Shown in pieces: positions 37,955 to 46,903 of a stretch of DNA of 64,000 nt; positions within the stretch are counted from its first letter, which is position 1; every line of letters starts with the position of its first letter. Where the stretch lies: the NCBI GenBank assembly GCA_963758365.1, contig CAVWVB010000001.1, positions 1,302,001-1,366,000 on the forward strand. The letters are read 5' to 3'. The notes beneath the pieces were generated by a model. It made no database searches, was not told the origin of the DNA, and worked only from the letters and a program-made list of their open reading frames with translations. The position numbers were made by a program, and so were the translations under genes. The stretch comes from Dokdonella_A sp963758365 (GTDB lineage: Bacteria; Pseudomonadota; Gammaproteobacteria; Xanthomonadales; Rhodanobacteraceae).

Positions 37955-38125
37955 CTGCATCTCCTGACTGGCTGGCGTGCCCGCTGTGCGGAGCCGCAGC
38001 GCCGCGGTGGCGCGATCCACGGAGAGGATCGGCGAAGGGGACCCGACATTATCGCCCAAACGGCGTGCACGCTGCGAGACGAACAGGTAGCGCAGCCGGC
38101 ATCGATCGGATGAGCGCGTGCTGCG

Positions 38126-38749
38126 TCAGCCACGATCGAGTGTGCTGCGAGTCAGGAGCCCGCGCGCGAGCATCGTGTATTCACGGCGGCGCAGCAGGAG
38201 CCGGATCTGGCCGCCCCCGACCTGCCGCCAGAGTACGGCAGCGCGCACGCCGGCGAGGAGCAGCGCACGAATCTGCTCCACGAGTTGTGCATTCGCCAGA
38301 TTCTGCGGATTGCCGTGCACGATGATCCGTGGCCGCAGAGTGGACAGGGTCTCCACGTAGAGTTCGGCAAGGCGAGCATGCACCTGGGCGTGATCGACGC
38401 CGAAATGGTCGGCCTGGCGCTGGATTCGTTCGATGCCTGCGCGCAATTCCGCGAGCATGCGTGGGTTACGGGAGAGGCGGCGCTCGATCCGAAGCACGCC
38501 GAGAACGAGCCGGGTCAGGGCAAGATCGCGGCGTCCCTCGTCGAACTGCACGAGCAGCGTCTCGAGGCCAAGACGTAATTTGGCGATACCGTCGAATACG
38601 TCGGCGGCACTATCGGCGTCGATGCGAAAGACGCTAGCGAGGCTTGCTGCGATGCTCGGTACATCAGTGCGCCCGAGCTGCGCTATCTCGTGCACCAGAC
38701 GGCATGCTTGCAGCACTCCAGCGAGGGCAATTACCCGCGATTCACGCAT
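38126..38749 (-). CDS. hflD: HflD-family high-frequency lysogenisation protein
   Basis: 207 residues, all alpha-helical, starting MRESRVIALAGVLQACRLVH and containing LRLGLETLLVQFD and LRPRIIVHGNPQNLANAQLVEQIRALL, which match HflD. It is a peripheral membrane protein commonly found beside mnmA. Its start codon overlaps the end of mnmA by 8 bases, so the pair is coupled (mnmA first). Confidence 0.9.
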   Translation of the reverse strand: MRESRVIALAGVLQACRLVHEIAQLGRTDVPSIAASLASVFRIDADSAADVFDGIAKLRLGLETLLVQFDEGRRDLALTRLVLGVLRIERRLSRNPRMLAELRAGIERIQRQADHFGVDHAQVHARLAELYVETLSTLRPRIIVHGNPQNLANAQLVEQIRALLLAGVRAAVLWRQVGGGQIRLLLRRREYTMLARGLLTRSTLDRG

Positions 38750-39857
38750 TGTCCGGCTCCAACCCACCGAATGGCGCATCGCAGGCGTCGATGACGGCGC
38801 CGCCGAGGCAGACGTCGCCGGAGTAGAAGACCACGGACTGACCGGGGGTCACCGCGCGTTGTGCCTCATCGAACCGGACCAGGCACCGCTGGCCGTCCAT
38901 CTGGACATGACAAGCCTGCGGCTCCTGCCGGTAGCGTGTCATCGCGGTACAGCCAAATTCCCGCGCCGGCGCCATGCCTGCGATCCATGTTGGCGCACTG
39001 GCGACGAGTGTCCGCGAATGCAGCCAGTGGCTGGCATTGCCATTGGCGACGTAGAGCACGTTCGTCCCGATGTCCTTGCCAACCACATACCATGGCTCGC
39101 CGCCCTGGCCGCGCCGGCCGCCCAGGCGCAGGCCGCTGCGCTGGCCGAGAGTGAAGTAGAACACGCCGGGATGCTCGCCGACCGTTATCCCTTGCGGAGT
39201 CCGGATCGGTCCGGGTCGTGCCGGAACATAGGCAGCCAGAAACGACCGGAAGTCGCGTTCGCCGATGAAGCAGATGCCGGTGGAATCCTTCTTGTCGTGA
39301 ACAGCCAGTCCGGCATCGCGTGCGATCCGACGCACCTCGCTCTTGTGCAGGTCGCCCAGTGGAAAGAGCGTTGCCGCGAGCGCCGCCTGATCCAGCGCGT
39401 GCAGGAAATAGGTTTGGTCCTTGCCGGTATCGCGCGCGCGCCTGAGGCGCCAGAGTCCACCCATGCCGTCGACCCGCGCGTAATGTCCGGTTGCGATTCG
39501 CGAAGCGCCGAGGCCGCGGGCCTGTTCGAGAAACGTCTTGAACTTGATCTCGCGATTGCACAACACGTCGGGATTCGGGGTTCGTCCACGCCGATACTCG
39601 TCGAGAAAATGCGAGAAAACCCGGTCCCGGTACTCGCTCGCGAAATTGCGTGGATACAGGGGTATGCCGAGCATGGCGCAGACCGCGACGGCATCCTTGC
39701 GGTCCGCGTCGGCGCGGCAGCCTCCGTCGTGCCCATCCTCTTCCCAGTTCTGCATGAACAGTCCGGCGATGCATTCTCCGGAGCGCTGCAGGAGCACTGC
39801 TGCCACCGACGAATCGACTCCGCCGGACATGCCGACAATGGTGTCCGCGTTCGCCAT
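38742..39857 (-). CDS. mnmA: tRNA-specific 2-thiouridylase MnmA
   Basis: 371 residues. The PP-loop IVGMSGGVDSSVAA binds ATP; the catalytic cysteines are in PNPDVLCNREIKF and STGICFIGERDF. MnmA thiolates U34 of tRNAs for Lys, Glu and Gln. The order nudix-mnmA-hflD on one strand, with 3-base and overlapping junctions, indicates one operon. Confidence 0.96.
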   Translation of the reverse strand: MANADTIVGMSGGVDSSVAAVLLQRSGECIAGLFMQNWEEDGHDGGCRADADRKDAVAVCAMLGIPLYPRNFASEYRDRVFSHFLDEYRRGRTPNPDVLCNREIKFKTFLEQARGLGASRIATGHYARVDGMGGLWRLRRARDTGKDQTYFLHALDQAALAATLFPLGDLHKSEVRRIARDAGLAVHDKKDSTGICFIGERDFRSFLAAYVPARPGPIRTPQGITVGEHPGVFYFTLGQRSGLRLGGRRGQGGEPWYVVGKDIGTNVLYVANGNASHWLHSRTLVASAPTWIAGMAPAREFGCTAMTRYRQEPQACHVQMDGQRCLVRFDEAQRAVTPGQSVVFYSGDVCLGGAVIDACDAPFGGLEPDNA

Positions 39858-39860
39858 CGG

Positions 39861-40364
39861 TCAGTTCGCTTCGGACAGAGCGGACAGCTGGCGGATCGTG
39901 TCGAGCGGCAGGCGCCGACCGGCAAGCCAGTCATCGACGCTCGCGAGCACCATCGGGCTGCGCAGCCGCGCTGCGACCGCCGCAATCTCGTCGCGGCCGA
40001 GCCACAGGACTCGCAGAATGCCGTTGTCCAGCGCTCTCGCCGCATCGTGGCGCAGGGCTTCGGCCCCGAACGTGAAGCGCACGAACTGCCTGCCTGAAGG
40101 CGACGCCCACTGCTGCACTCCCAGCAGACAGGTCAGCCTGACCATCCAGGCGGTTTCCTCGAGAGTTTCTCGAACCGCGGCGGCGTGCAGGCTCTCGTCG
40201 GGATCGAGATGTCCGGCCGGCTGGTTGAGGACAATGCGTCCGCGCACGTCTTCCTCGACCAGAAGGAAGCGGCCGTCGCGCTCGACCACCGTGGCGACCG
40301 TCACATGCGGCCGCCAGATTGCGGTATCGCTCAATCCGGCCGGGGAGCCTGTCAGATCTGTCAT
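39861..40364 (-). CDS. nudJ: Nudix hydrolase, NudJ-like
   Basis: 167 residues. The Nudix box is GHLDPDESLHAAAVRETLEETAW, with the GX5EX7REUXEEXGU pattern ending in Trp rather than Gly at the last helix. NudJ-type enzymes hydrolyse pyrimidine diphosphates such as thiamin precursors and are usual neighbours of mnmA. It starts the nudix-mnmA-hflD operon, 3 bases before mnmA. Confidence 0.85.
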   Translation of the reverse strand: MTDLTGSPAGLSDTAIWRPHVTVATVVERDGRFLLVEEDVRGRIVLNQPAGHLDPDESLHAAAVRETLEETAWMVRLTCLLGVQQWASPSGRQFVRFTFGAEALRHDAARALDNGILRVLWLGRDEIAAVAARLRSPMVLASVDDWLAGRRLPLDTIRQLSALSEAN

Positions 40365-40450
40365 TTCCGGATTCTAGCAGGCAGCCGATTCGGCCCCTTG
40401 TGAGCGAGGAAAGCGGCAACATTTACGATCTCGCAGCGTGGCATGGGCGC

Positions 40451-40456
40451 TATACT
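40451..40456 (+). promoter_or_regulatory. -10 element before clpS
   Basis: TATACT, 27 bases upstream of the clpS ATG at 40484. The -35 region is not distinct. Confidence 0.4.
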
Positions 40457-40483
40457 GGCCCCGGCATTCAAGATCATTTGCTC

Positions 40484-40810
40484 ATGGCGCAACAACCTGA
40501 TCCGAATGTGGAACATGGCCCCGGGATGGCTGTCGAGGAAGCGCGCCCCGAGGTCGTGCGCCCTCCGCTCTACCAGGTCGTTCTGCTCAACGATGACTTC
40601 ACGCCGATGGATTTCGTCATCGTCGTGCTGGAGACGTTCTTCAATCTCGATCGCGAACGTGCGACCCAGGTCATGCTCCATGTGCATACGCGAGGGAAGG
40701 GCGTGTGCGGCGTATTTACCCGTGAGGTCGCCGAGACCAAGGTGACCCACGTCAACGAATTCTCACGCACCCATCAGCATCCTCTGTTGTGCACAATGGA
40801 GAAGGCCTGA
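40484..40810 (+). CDS. clpS: ATP-dependent Clp protease adaptor ClpS
   Basis: 108 residues. A disordered N-tail precedes the folded core with PPLYQVVLLNDDFTPMDFVI, and HTRGKGVCGVF and MLHVH line the N-degron pocket. ClpS hands proteins with bulky hydrophobic N-termini to ClpAP. The start at 40484 matches the usual length. clpA follows after 81 bases on the same strand. Confidence 0.95.
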   Translation: MAQQPDPNVEHGPGMAVEEARPEVVRPPLYQVVLLNDDFTPMDFVIVVLETFFNLDRERATQVMLHVHTRGKGVCGVFTREVAETKVTHVNEFSRTHQHPLLCTMEKA

Positions 40811-40891
40811 ACCGAAGTGACAGATTGAAGCGCGCACGACGGTCCATATATTGCAAGCATCCATCGCAGGCAGCGTAAGCGGAGTGCCGGA

Positions 40892-43168
40892 ATGTTCAGC
40901 AAGGATCTCGAAATCACCATAGGCCAGTGCTACAAGGAGGCCCGCGAGCAGCGCCACGAATTCATGACCGTGGAGCACCTGCTGCTGGCCCTGCTGGATA
41001 ACACGTCGGCCACCGCCGTGCTGCGCGCCTGTGGCGCGGACGCGGCGAAGCTCGCGCGCGATCTGCGCTCGATCATCACCGAAACGGTACCGGTACTACC
41101 CGCAAACGACGAGCGCGACACGCAACCGACCCTGGGGTTTCAGCGCGTGCTGCAGCGGGCGGTCTACCATGTGCAGTCGTCAGGACGTAAAGAGGTGACC
41201 GGTGCGAACGTGCTGGTTGCGATCTTCGGCGAGAAGGATTCGCATGCGGTCTACTTTCTGGGTCAACAGGAAGTCACGCGGCTGGATGTCGTCAACTACA
41301 TCTCCCACGGAATCGCGAAGATCGGGCACGAATCCGGCGCGCAGCCTGCGGCCGGAGAAGCCGGGCATGAGGGTGAGGGGGCGGAGGAGTCCCGTGGCAA
41401 TCCGTTGACCGAGTTTGCCAACAATCTCAACGAGCTTGCCCGCGAGGGCAAGATCGATCCTCTGATCGGCCGTCTCGAGGAAGTCGAGCGCACGATTCAG
41501 GTGCTTTGCCGCCGTCGCAAGAACAACCCCCTTTATGTCGGCGAAGCCGGGGTGGGCAAGACCGCACTCGCCGAAGGGCTGGCCAAGCGCATCGTCGAGG
41601 GCGACGTGCCGACCGTGCTGGCCAACTGCACGATATGGGCGCTCGATCTCGGCGCGCTGGTTGCGGGCACGAAATATCGTGGCGATTTCGAGAAACGCCT
41701 CAAGGGGGTCATCGCGCAGCTCAAGAAAGAGCCCGGGGCGATCCTGTTCATCGACGAGATCCATACGATCATCGGTGCGGGCTCCGCTTCCGGCGGCACG
41801 ATGGACGCGTCGAACCTGATCAAGCCGGTGCTCGCAAGCGGCGATCTGCGCTGCATCGGTTCAACCACGTTCCAGGAATACCGCGGCGTGTTCGAGAAGG
41901 ATCGCGCACTGGCCAGGCGCTTCCAGAAGATCGACATCGTCGAGCCATCCATCGCGGACAGCGTGGAGATCCTCAAGGGTCTGAAGACGCGCTTCGAGGA
42001 ACACCACAAGGTCGAGTACACCAACGACGCGCTGAAGGCCGCTGTCGATCTGTCGGTCAAGCATATCGCCGACCGTCTGCTGCCCGACAAGGCGATCGAC
42101 GTGATCGACGAGGCCGGCGCACGCCAGCATCTGCTGCCGGAGGAGCAGCGCAGCGGAACCGTCGATGTTCCGGACATCGAGTTCATCGTCGCGCGCATGG
42201 CGAGAATTCCGCCCAAGCAGGTTTCCGCGTCGGATCGCGACGTTCTGCGCAGCCTCGATCGCAACCTCAAGATGGTCGTATTCGGCCAGGATCCGGCGAT
42301 CGACGCGCTGGCTGGCGCGATCAAGATGGCGCGCTCCGGACTCGGTCATCCGCAGAAGCCGATTGGCTGCTTCCTGCTGACCGGTCCGACCGGGGTCGGC
42401 AAGACCGAGGTGACGCGCCAGCTCGCGATGCAGCTCGGGATCGAGCTGGTTCGCTTCGACATGTCCGAATACATGGAAGCACATTCTGTATCACGTCTTA
42501 TCGGGGCCCCGCCGGGCTATGTCGGCTTCGATCAGGGCGGCCTGCTGACCGAACAGATCGTCAAGCACCCGCACTGCGTGCTGCTGCTCGACGAGATCGA
42601 GAAGGCGCATCCGGACGTCTACAACGTCCTGCTGCAGATCATGGATCGTGGCGCGCTGACCGATACCAACGGACGCGAGGCGAATTTCAAGAACGTCATC
42701 GTGGTCATGACCACGAACGTCGGGGCGCAGCAGGCAGCCCGACGCACGATCGGCTTCGTGGAACAGAACCATACGACCGACGCGATGGAAGCCCTCAAGC
42801 GCGGATTCTCTCCGGAATTCCGCAACCGCCTCGACGCGGTGATCCAGTTCAACGCGCTCGACTTCGAGCACATTCTGCGCGTCGTCGACAAGTTCCTGAT
42901 CGAACTCGAGATGCAGTTGCAGGAGAAGCATGTCGTGCTTCATGTGGACACCGAGGCGCGGCGCTGGCTCGCCGAGCACGGATTTGACCGTCAGATGGGC
43001 GCGCGGCCGATGGCACGCGTGATCCAGGAAAACGTCAAGCGCCTGCTTGCCGACGAACTGCTGTTCGGCAAGCTCGCCGAAGGCGGCAAGGTCATGCTGT
43101 CGGTCAGTGAGGACAAGCTCGCGGTCGAGGCCGAAGCGGCGGAGAAGATGCCGGCGGTCGTGGAATAG
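40892..43168 (+). CDS. clpA: ATP-dependent Clp protease ATP-binding subunit ClpA
   Basis: 758 residues. A Clp-N repeat domain (CYKEAREQRHEFMTVEHLLL), then AAA-1 (GEAGVGKTALAEG, with FIDEIHTI) and AAA-2 (GPTGVGKTEVTRQ, with LLDEIEKAHPD). The ClpP-binding loop is the IGF in ARRTIGFVEQN. ClpA unfolds substrates for ClpP. It is downstream of clpS, its adaptor. Confidence 0.97.
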   Translation: MFSKDLEITIGQCYKEAREQRHEFMTVEHLLLALLDNTSATAVLRACGADAAKLARDLRSIITETVPVLPANDERDTQPTLGFQRVLQRAVYHVQSSGRKEVTGANVLVAIFGEKDSHAVYFLGQQEVTRLDVVNYISHGIAKIGHESGAQPAAGEAGHEGEGAEESRGNPLTEFANNLNELAREGKIDPLIGRLEEVERTIQVLCRRRKNNPLYVGEAGVGKTALAEGLAKRIVEGDVPTVLANCTIWALDLGALVAGTKYRGDFEKRLKGVIAQLKKEPGAILFIDEIHTIIGAGSASGGTMDASNLIKPVLASGDLRCIGSTTFQEYRGVFEKDRALARRFQKIDIVEPSIADSVEILKGLKTRFEEHHKVEYTNDALKAAVDLSVKHIADRLLPDKAIDVIDEAGARQHLLPEEQRSGTVDVPDIEFIVARMARIPPKQVSASDRDVLRSLDRNLKMVVFGQDPAIDALAGAIKMARSGLGHPQKPIGCFLLTGPTGVGKTEVTRQLAMQLGIELVRFDMSEYMEAHSVSRLIGAPPGYVGFDQGGLLTEQIVKHPHCVLLLDEIEKAHPDVYNVLLQIMDRGALTDTNGREANFKNVIVVMTTNVGAQQAARRTIGFVEQNHTTDAMEALKRGFSPEFRNRLDAVIQFNALDFEHILRVVDKFLIELEMQLQEKHVVLHVDTEARRWLAEHGFDRQMGARPMARVIQENVKRLLADELLFGKLAEGGKVMLSVSEDKLAVEAEAAEKMPAVVE

Positions 43169-43453
43169 CGGTCTCGCGGGCAAGGGGTTGGATCGACATG
43201 ATCGCGTACGTGCGAGCTGTGGTGCTTCCCATGCAAGCGAGAACCTGCGCGGAACCGGAGCGCAGCGAGGTATCAGGGGACCGCACGTGCGAAGACTGCG
43301 CCTCTGCCGACCGATGAGAGCCGGCCCGCAATGTTGGTCGCCTGATGCGGCGCGCGAAAAACGGATTCCCGCGCTGGGTGTCTATCCGCGTCGGGCGGCC
43401 ATTGCATCCGTGCCACCGGCCATTCGTGGCCTGCACGGAATGACCTCACGGCA

Positions 43454-43672
43454 TCACCTCATGCGGTAGGTGATGCGCCCCTTGGTCAGATCGTAGGGTG
43501 TCATCTCGACCTTGACCTTGTCGCCGGTGAGGATACGGATGTAATTCTTGCGCATGCGACCGGAAATGTGCGCGGTGACCACGTGCCCGTTTTCGAGCTT
43601 CACGCGGAACATCGTGTTCGGCAGGGTTTCGAGGATCGAACCCTCCATCTCGATGACGTCGTCTTTGGACAT
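43454..43672 (-). CDS. infA: Translation initiation factor IF-1
   Basis: 72 residues, the exact usual length. The OB-fold opens MSKDDVIEMEGSILETLPNT and ends KGRITYRMR. It binds the 30S A-site during initiation. It is convergent with clpA across 285 gene-free bases in which I see no tRNA, and lies downstream of aat on the same strand. Confidence 0.98.
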   Translation of the reverse strand: MSKDDVIEMEGSILETLPNTMFRVKLENGHVVTAHISGRMRKNYIRILTGDKVKVEMTPYDLTKGRITYRMR

Positions 43673-43777
43673 TGTTTCCCTGGGTTTGGGCCGTCAGGCT
43701 CTGCAAAGGCGCGCGATTCTGCCACGATCGTGCGGTCGCGGGAAGAGAAACCGTCGCCAGTCTGCGCGCTTTGCCCG

Positions 43778-44506
43778 CTATCCTGCCAGGTCGACGGCGC
43801 GAATCGGTGGAAACCGCGCATGCCATGATCCGTCCACGGCGGGCTTCGCCGCGAGTTCGGCGACTCTCGCGCAAAACATCGCGCGCGGCAGCTGCAGTGC
43901 ACCCAGTGTGAAGAGATGATCGGATGCAACCTGTGCGTCCAGGAGCGGATACTCCCAGCCGTGCAGTGCATGGCATAGCGCAAGCAGCGCGACTTTCGAG
44001 CCGTTGGGCGCCGCGCTGAACATCGACTCGCCGAAGAACATGCGCCCGATGGCGACACCATAAACGCCACCCGCCAGCTTTTCGCCATCCCATGCCTCGA
44101 CCGAATGGGCGAAACCCAGGTGATGCAGGCGCTCGTACGCAATCTGCATGTCCGCGGTGATCCACGTCCCGCGCCGCTTCGGTCGTGCCGCTGCGCAGCC
44201 GCGCAGGACGGCGACGAAATCGCTATCCGCGCGGACGTTCCAGACGCACGTGCGCAGCCAGCGCGACAGTCGACGCGGCACGTGCACGGTAGCCGTGTCG
44301 AACACGGTCCGCATCGAAGGCGACCACCAATAGATCGGCTGATTGCCGGAATACCAGGGGAAGATGCCGCGCCGGTAGGCGGCAAGCAGGCGCTCGCAGG
44401 AGAGGTCCCCGCCCGCGGCCAGCAGTCCGTCGGGCTCGTCCAGAGCCTGGTCGACGGGCGGGAAGACCTGGCGCCGGATCGGATCGAGCAGCGCAAGCCG
44501 GTTCAT
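43778..44506 (-). CDS. aat: Leucyl/phenylalanyl-tRNA-protein transferase
   Basis: 242 residues. Motifs FPPVDQALDEPDGLLAAGGDLS, YRRGIFPWYS, WWSPSMRTV and the C-terminal GGVYGVAIGRMFFGESMFS mark Aat. It adds Leu or Phe from tRNA to proteins with N-terminal Arg/Lys, making ClpS substrates, which fits its place beside clpS-clpA. The ATG at 44506 overlaps the stop of the upstream FemAB/GNAT-like gene (ATGA); the longer frame to 44875 lies inside that gene. Confidence 0.96.
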   Translation of the reverse strand: MNRLALLDPIRRQVFPPVDQALDEPDGLLAAGGDLSCERLLAAYRRGIFPWYSGNQPIYWWSPSMRTVFDTATVHVPRRLSRWLRTCVWNVRADSDFVAVLRGCAAARPKRRGTWITADMQIAYERLHHLGFAHSVEAWDGEKLAGGVYGVAIGRMFFGESMFSAAPNGSKVALLALCHALHGWEYPLLDAQVASDHLFTLGALQLPRAMFCARVAELAAKPAVDGSWHARFPPIRAVDLAG

Positions 44507-45660
44507 TCCCGCGCCTCCGTGTCCCGTTTGCGCGCGAAGGGCGAGTGCTCGAGAATTTCGGCCCGATAGGCATCGAGCTCGTGGCGCTCCTGCCGCAGCG
44601 CCTCCGCTATCGCCATGCGGAAGCGCGGGTCTGCGATCCAGTGGAACGAGTGCGTGCGTTCGGGCAGGAATCCGCGCGCAATCTTGTGCTCGCCCTGGGC
44701 GCCGGGTTCGAACGTCGACAGGCCCTCGCGCAGACAGTATTCGATACCCCGGTAGTAGCACGCCTCGAAATGCAGACCTTCGATCTGCTCTCTGCACCCC
44801 CAGTAGCGCCCATAGAGGGTCGACGAACTGCGCAACAGCAGCGCGCCGGCGACCGCAACCGAGCCCCGCACGCACAGGATCGCAACGACGTTGCGCGGCA
44901 TCGCCGCACCCAGGTGACGGAAAAAACCCAGGGTCAGTGCGGGGTAGTTGCCCTTCTCGTCGAAGGTGGAGACGTAGAAGCCATGCAGAACTCGCCAGTC
45001 CTCATCGACCAATTCATCGCCATGGCGCACTTCGCAGCGCACGTCGGCACGCAGCACGCGCGCGCGCTCCTGGCGGATGTTCTTGCGCTTCTTGTGGCTC
45101 ATCGCGGCGAGGAACTCGTCGAAGGTCCTCCAGCCGCGATTGGTCCAGTGGAATTGCCAGTCCGAGCGTCCGAGCCAGTCGCTGCCGACCATCGCGGCGG
45201 CGTCGGCCGCGTTCGTGAAGTTCAGGTGCGCGGACGACAGTCCGAGCCGGGCGGCCTCTGTTTGAATCGCCTGTGCGAGCACCCTGCGAAGTGCATCGGC
45301 GTCGGCACCGCTGCCGGCCAGCAGCCGCGGGCCGGTCACGGGCGAGTAGGGTACCGCGCAAAGCAGCTTCGGATAGTAATCCAGTCCGTGCCTTGCATGG
45401 GCACTGGCCCAGCTCCAGTCGAACACGAACTCGCCGTGCGAATTGCCTTTCAGATACAGCGGGGCGGTGGCCAGCAGGCGGTGTCCGTCGTACAGGCCCA
45501 GGTGGTGCGGGCGCCATCCGGTGCGTGCGCAGATACAGCCATGGCGTTCGAGACCGGCGAGAAAAGCATGTGCGACGAACGGATTGTCGTCGGGCCGGAG
45601 TGCGTCCCAGGCCGCTTGCGGAATCTCGTCGATGGCATCGTGGAATCGGGCTTCGATCAT
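44503..45660 (-). CDS. COG3146-type FemAB/GNAT-like acyltransferase
   Basis: 385 residues. The pattern is that of the COG3146 (DUF482) family: AAWDALRPDDNPFVAHAFLAGLE at the start, WRPHHLGLYDGHRLLATAP, FDEFLAAMSHKKRKNIRQER in the middle, and GLHFEACYYRGIEYCLREGL near the end. The family belongs to the GNAT/FemAB fold group and has no settled reaction. Its last codons overlap the aat ATG, so translation is likely coupled. Aat and FemAB proteins share a fold and use aminoacyl-tRNA, so a role as an aminoacyl-transferring partner is a reasonable guess and no more. Confidence 0.8.
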   Translation of the reverse strand: MIEARFHDAIDEIPQAAWDALRPDDNPFVAHAFLAGLERHGCICARTGWRPHHLGLYDGHRLLATAPLYLKGNSHGEFVFDWSWASAHARHGLDYYPKLLCAVPYSPVTGPRLLAGSGADADALRRVLAQAIQTEAARLGLSSAHLNFTNAADAAAMVGSDWLGRSDWQFHWTNRGWRTFDEFLAAMSHKKRKNIRQERARVLRADVRCEVRHGDELVDEDWRVLHGFYVSTFDEKGNYPALTLGFFRHLGAAMPRNVVAILCVRGSVAVAGALLLRSSSTLYGRYWGCREQIEGLHFEACYYRGIEYCLREGLSTFEPGAQGEHKIARGFLPERTHSFHWIADPRFRMAIAEALRQERHELDAYRAEILEHSPFARKRDTEARE

Positions 45661-45750
45661 GCCTGCGCCGCATCAACAACGCGTGCGCACCGCGTCGCGT
45701 GCCGCATTCTCGTGCTGATCCGGCGCCGGCAAAGACCCCCAGGCATGCGG

Positions 45751-46701
45751 TCAGCCCTTGTCGAGAAATTTCTCGGCGTCGAGTGCGGCCATGCAGCCGA
45801 AGCCGGCCGAGGTGACGGCCTGCCGATAGACATGATCGGCCACATCGCCGGCCGCAAACACGCCGGGTACGCTGGTAGCGGTCGCAGCGCCGTCGAGTCC
45901 GCTGCGGATCGTGATGTAGCCGTTGCGCATCTCGAGCTGGCCCTCGAAAATCGACGTGTTCGGGGTATGTCCGATCGCTATGAACGCACCAGTCACCGCA
46001 AGGTCGCGACTCGATCCGTCGAGCGTGCTGCGCAGATGTACTCCGGTGACCCCGCTTTCGTCGCCGAGCACTTTTTCGACTGCGTGGTGCCAGACGATTT
46101 CAATTTTGCCAGCGCGCTGTTTCTCGAACAGCTTGTCCTGCATGATCTTCTCGGCACGCAGTTTGTCGCGGCGATGGACGAGGGTCACCTTGCGGCAGAT
46201 GTTGGAAAGATACAGCGCTTCCTCGACTGCGGTGTTGCCGCCACCGATCACGGCGACGTCCTGGTCGCGGAAGAAAAATCCGTCGCAGGTCGCGCAGGCC
46301 GAGACTCCCTTGCCCTTGTAGTGCTCCTCCGACGCGATACCGAGGTATTTGGCAGTCGCGCCGGTCGCGATCACCAGCGCATCGCAGGTGTACTCGCCCG
46401 CGTCGCCCTTGAGACGGAACGGACGCTGCGTGAGGTCGGTGCTGTGGACGTGGTCGAAAACCATCTCGGTGTTGAAGCGTTCGGCATGCTCGGCCATGCG
46501 TTTCATCAGGTCGGGTCCCTGCAGGCCCTCGACGTCGCCGGGCCAGTTGTCCACGTCGGTCGTGGTCATCAGCTGGCCGCCCTGAGCGATACCGGTGATC
46601 AGCGTGGGCTTCAGGTTTGCGCGTGCCGCGTATACCGCAGCGGTGTAGCCGGCCGGGCCCGATCCGAGGATGATCAATCGCGAGTGTTTGGCAGTCGTCA
46701 T
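45751..46701 (-). CDS. trxB: Thioredoxin-disulfide reductase
   Basis: 316 residues. FAD motif GSGPAGYTAAVYAAR, redox-active CATC (Cys136, Cys139) in ACATCDGFFF, NADP motif VIGGGNTAVEEALYL and C-terminal FAAGDVADHVYRQAVTSAG. It reduces thioredoxin with NADPH. Start ATG 46701 gives the normal length; extending to 46854 adds non-conserved residues. Confidence 0.97.
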   Translation of the reverse strand: MTTAKHSRLIILGSGPAGYTAAVYAARANLKPTLITGIAQGGQLMTTTDVDNWPGDVEGLQGPDLMKRMAEHAERFNTEMVFDHVHSTDLTQRPFRLKGDAGEYTCDALVIATGATAKYLGIASEEHYKGKGVSACATCDGFFFRDQDVAVIGGGNTAVEEALYLSNICRKVTLVHRRDKLRAEKIMQDKLFEKQRAGKIEIVWHHAVEKVLGDESGVTGVHLRSTLDGSSRDLAVTGAFIAIGHTPNTSIFEGQLEMRNGYITIRSGLDGAATATSVPGVFAAGDVADHVYRQAVTSAGFGCMAALDAEKFLDKG

Positions 46702-46702
46702 G

Positions 46703-46708
46703 TATAAT
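46703..46708 (+). promoter_or_regulatory. TATAAT -10 element between trxB and ald
   Basis: A perfect TATAAT pointing toward ald, about 195 bases before the ald ATG. A -35 is not clear. The leader between has no gene or recognised riboswitch. Confidence 0.35.
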
Positions 46709-46903
46709 CCCGGCCGCTTTCGTGGCGACCATTCCGAAACGTTTTCCGACGCGGGCGCAGTGGGAGTGCCGCCGGCGAATCCGATTCCCGTTGCCCGTCC
46801 GTGAGCCGCAATGCGGCAGGTGTCCGTGCGGGAACCGGAGAATGAGGGGAACACGTTTGCGATTCAAGGCGCCGTCCGCGTTTCTGCACTGAGGATCCCT
46901 GCA

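Noticed and set aside
43169..43453. A tRNA gene between clpA and infA
   Set aside because: No T-loop-like GGTTCGAATCC or cloverleaf could be found.
43770..43785. Another CTATCCT promoter-like string on the plus strand
   Set aside because: It falls in the end of aat with no plus-strand gene downstream; it shows that single matches of this motif can be chance.
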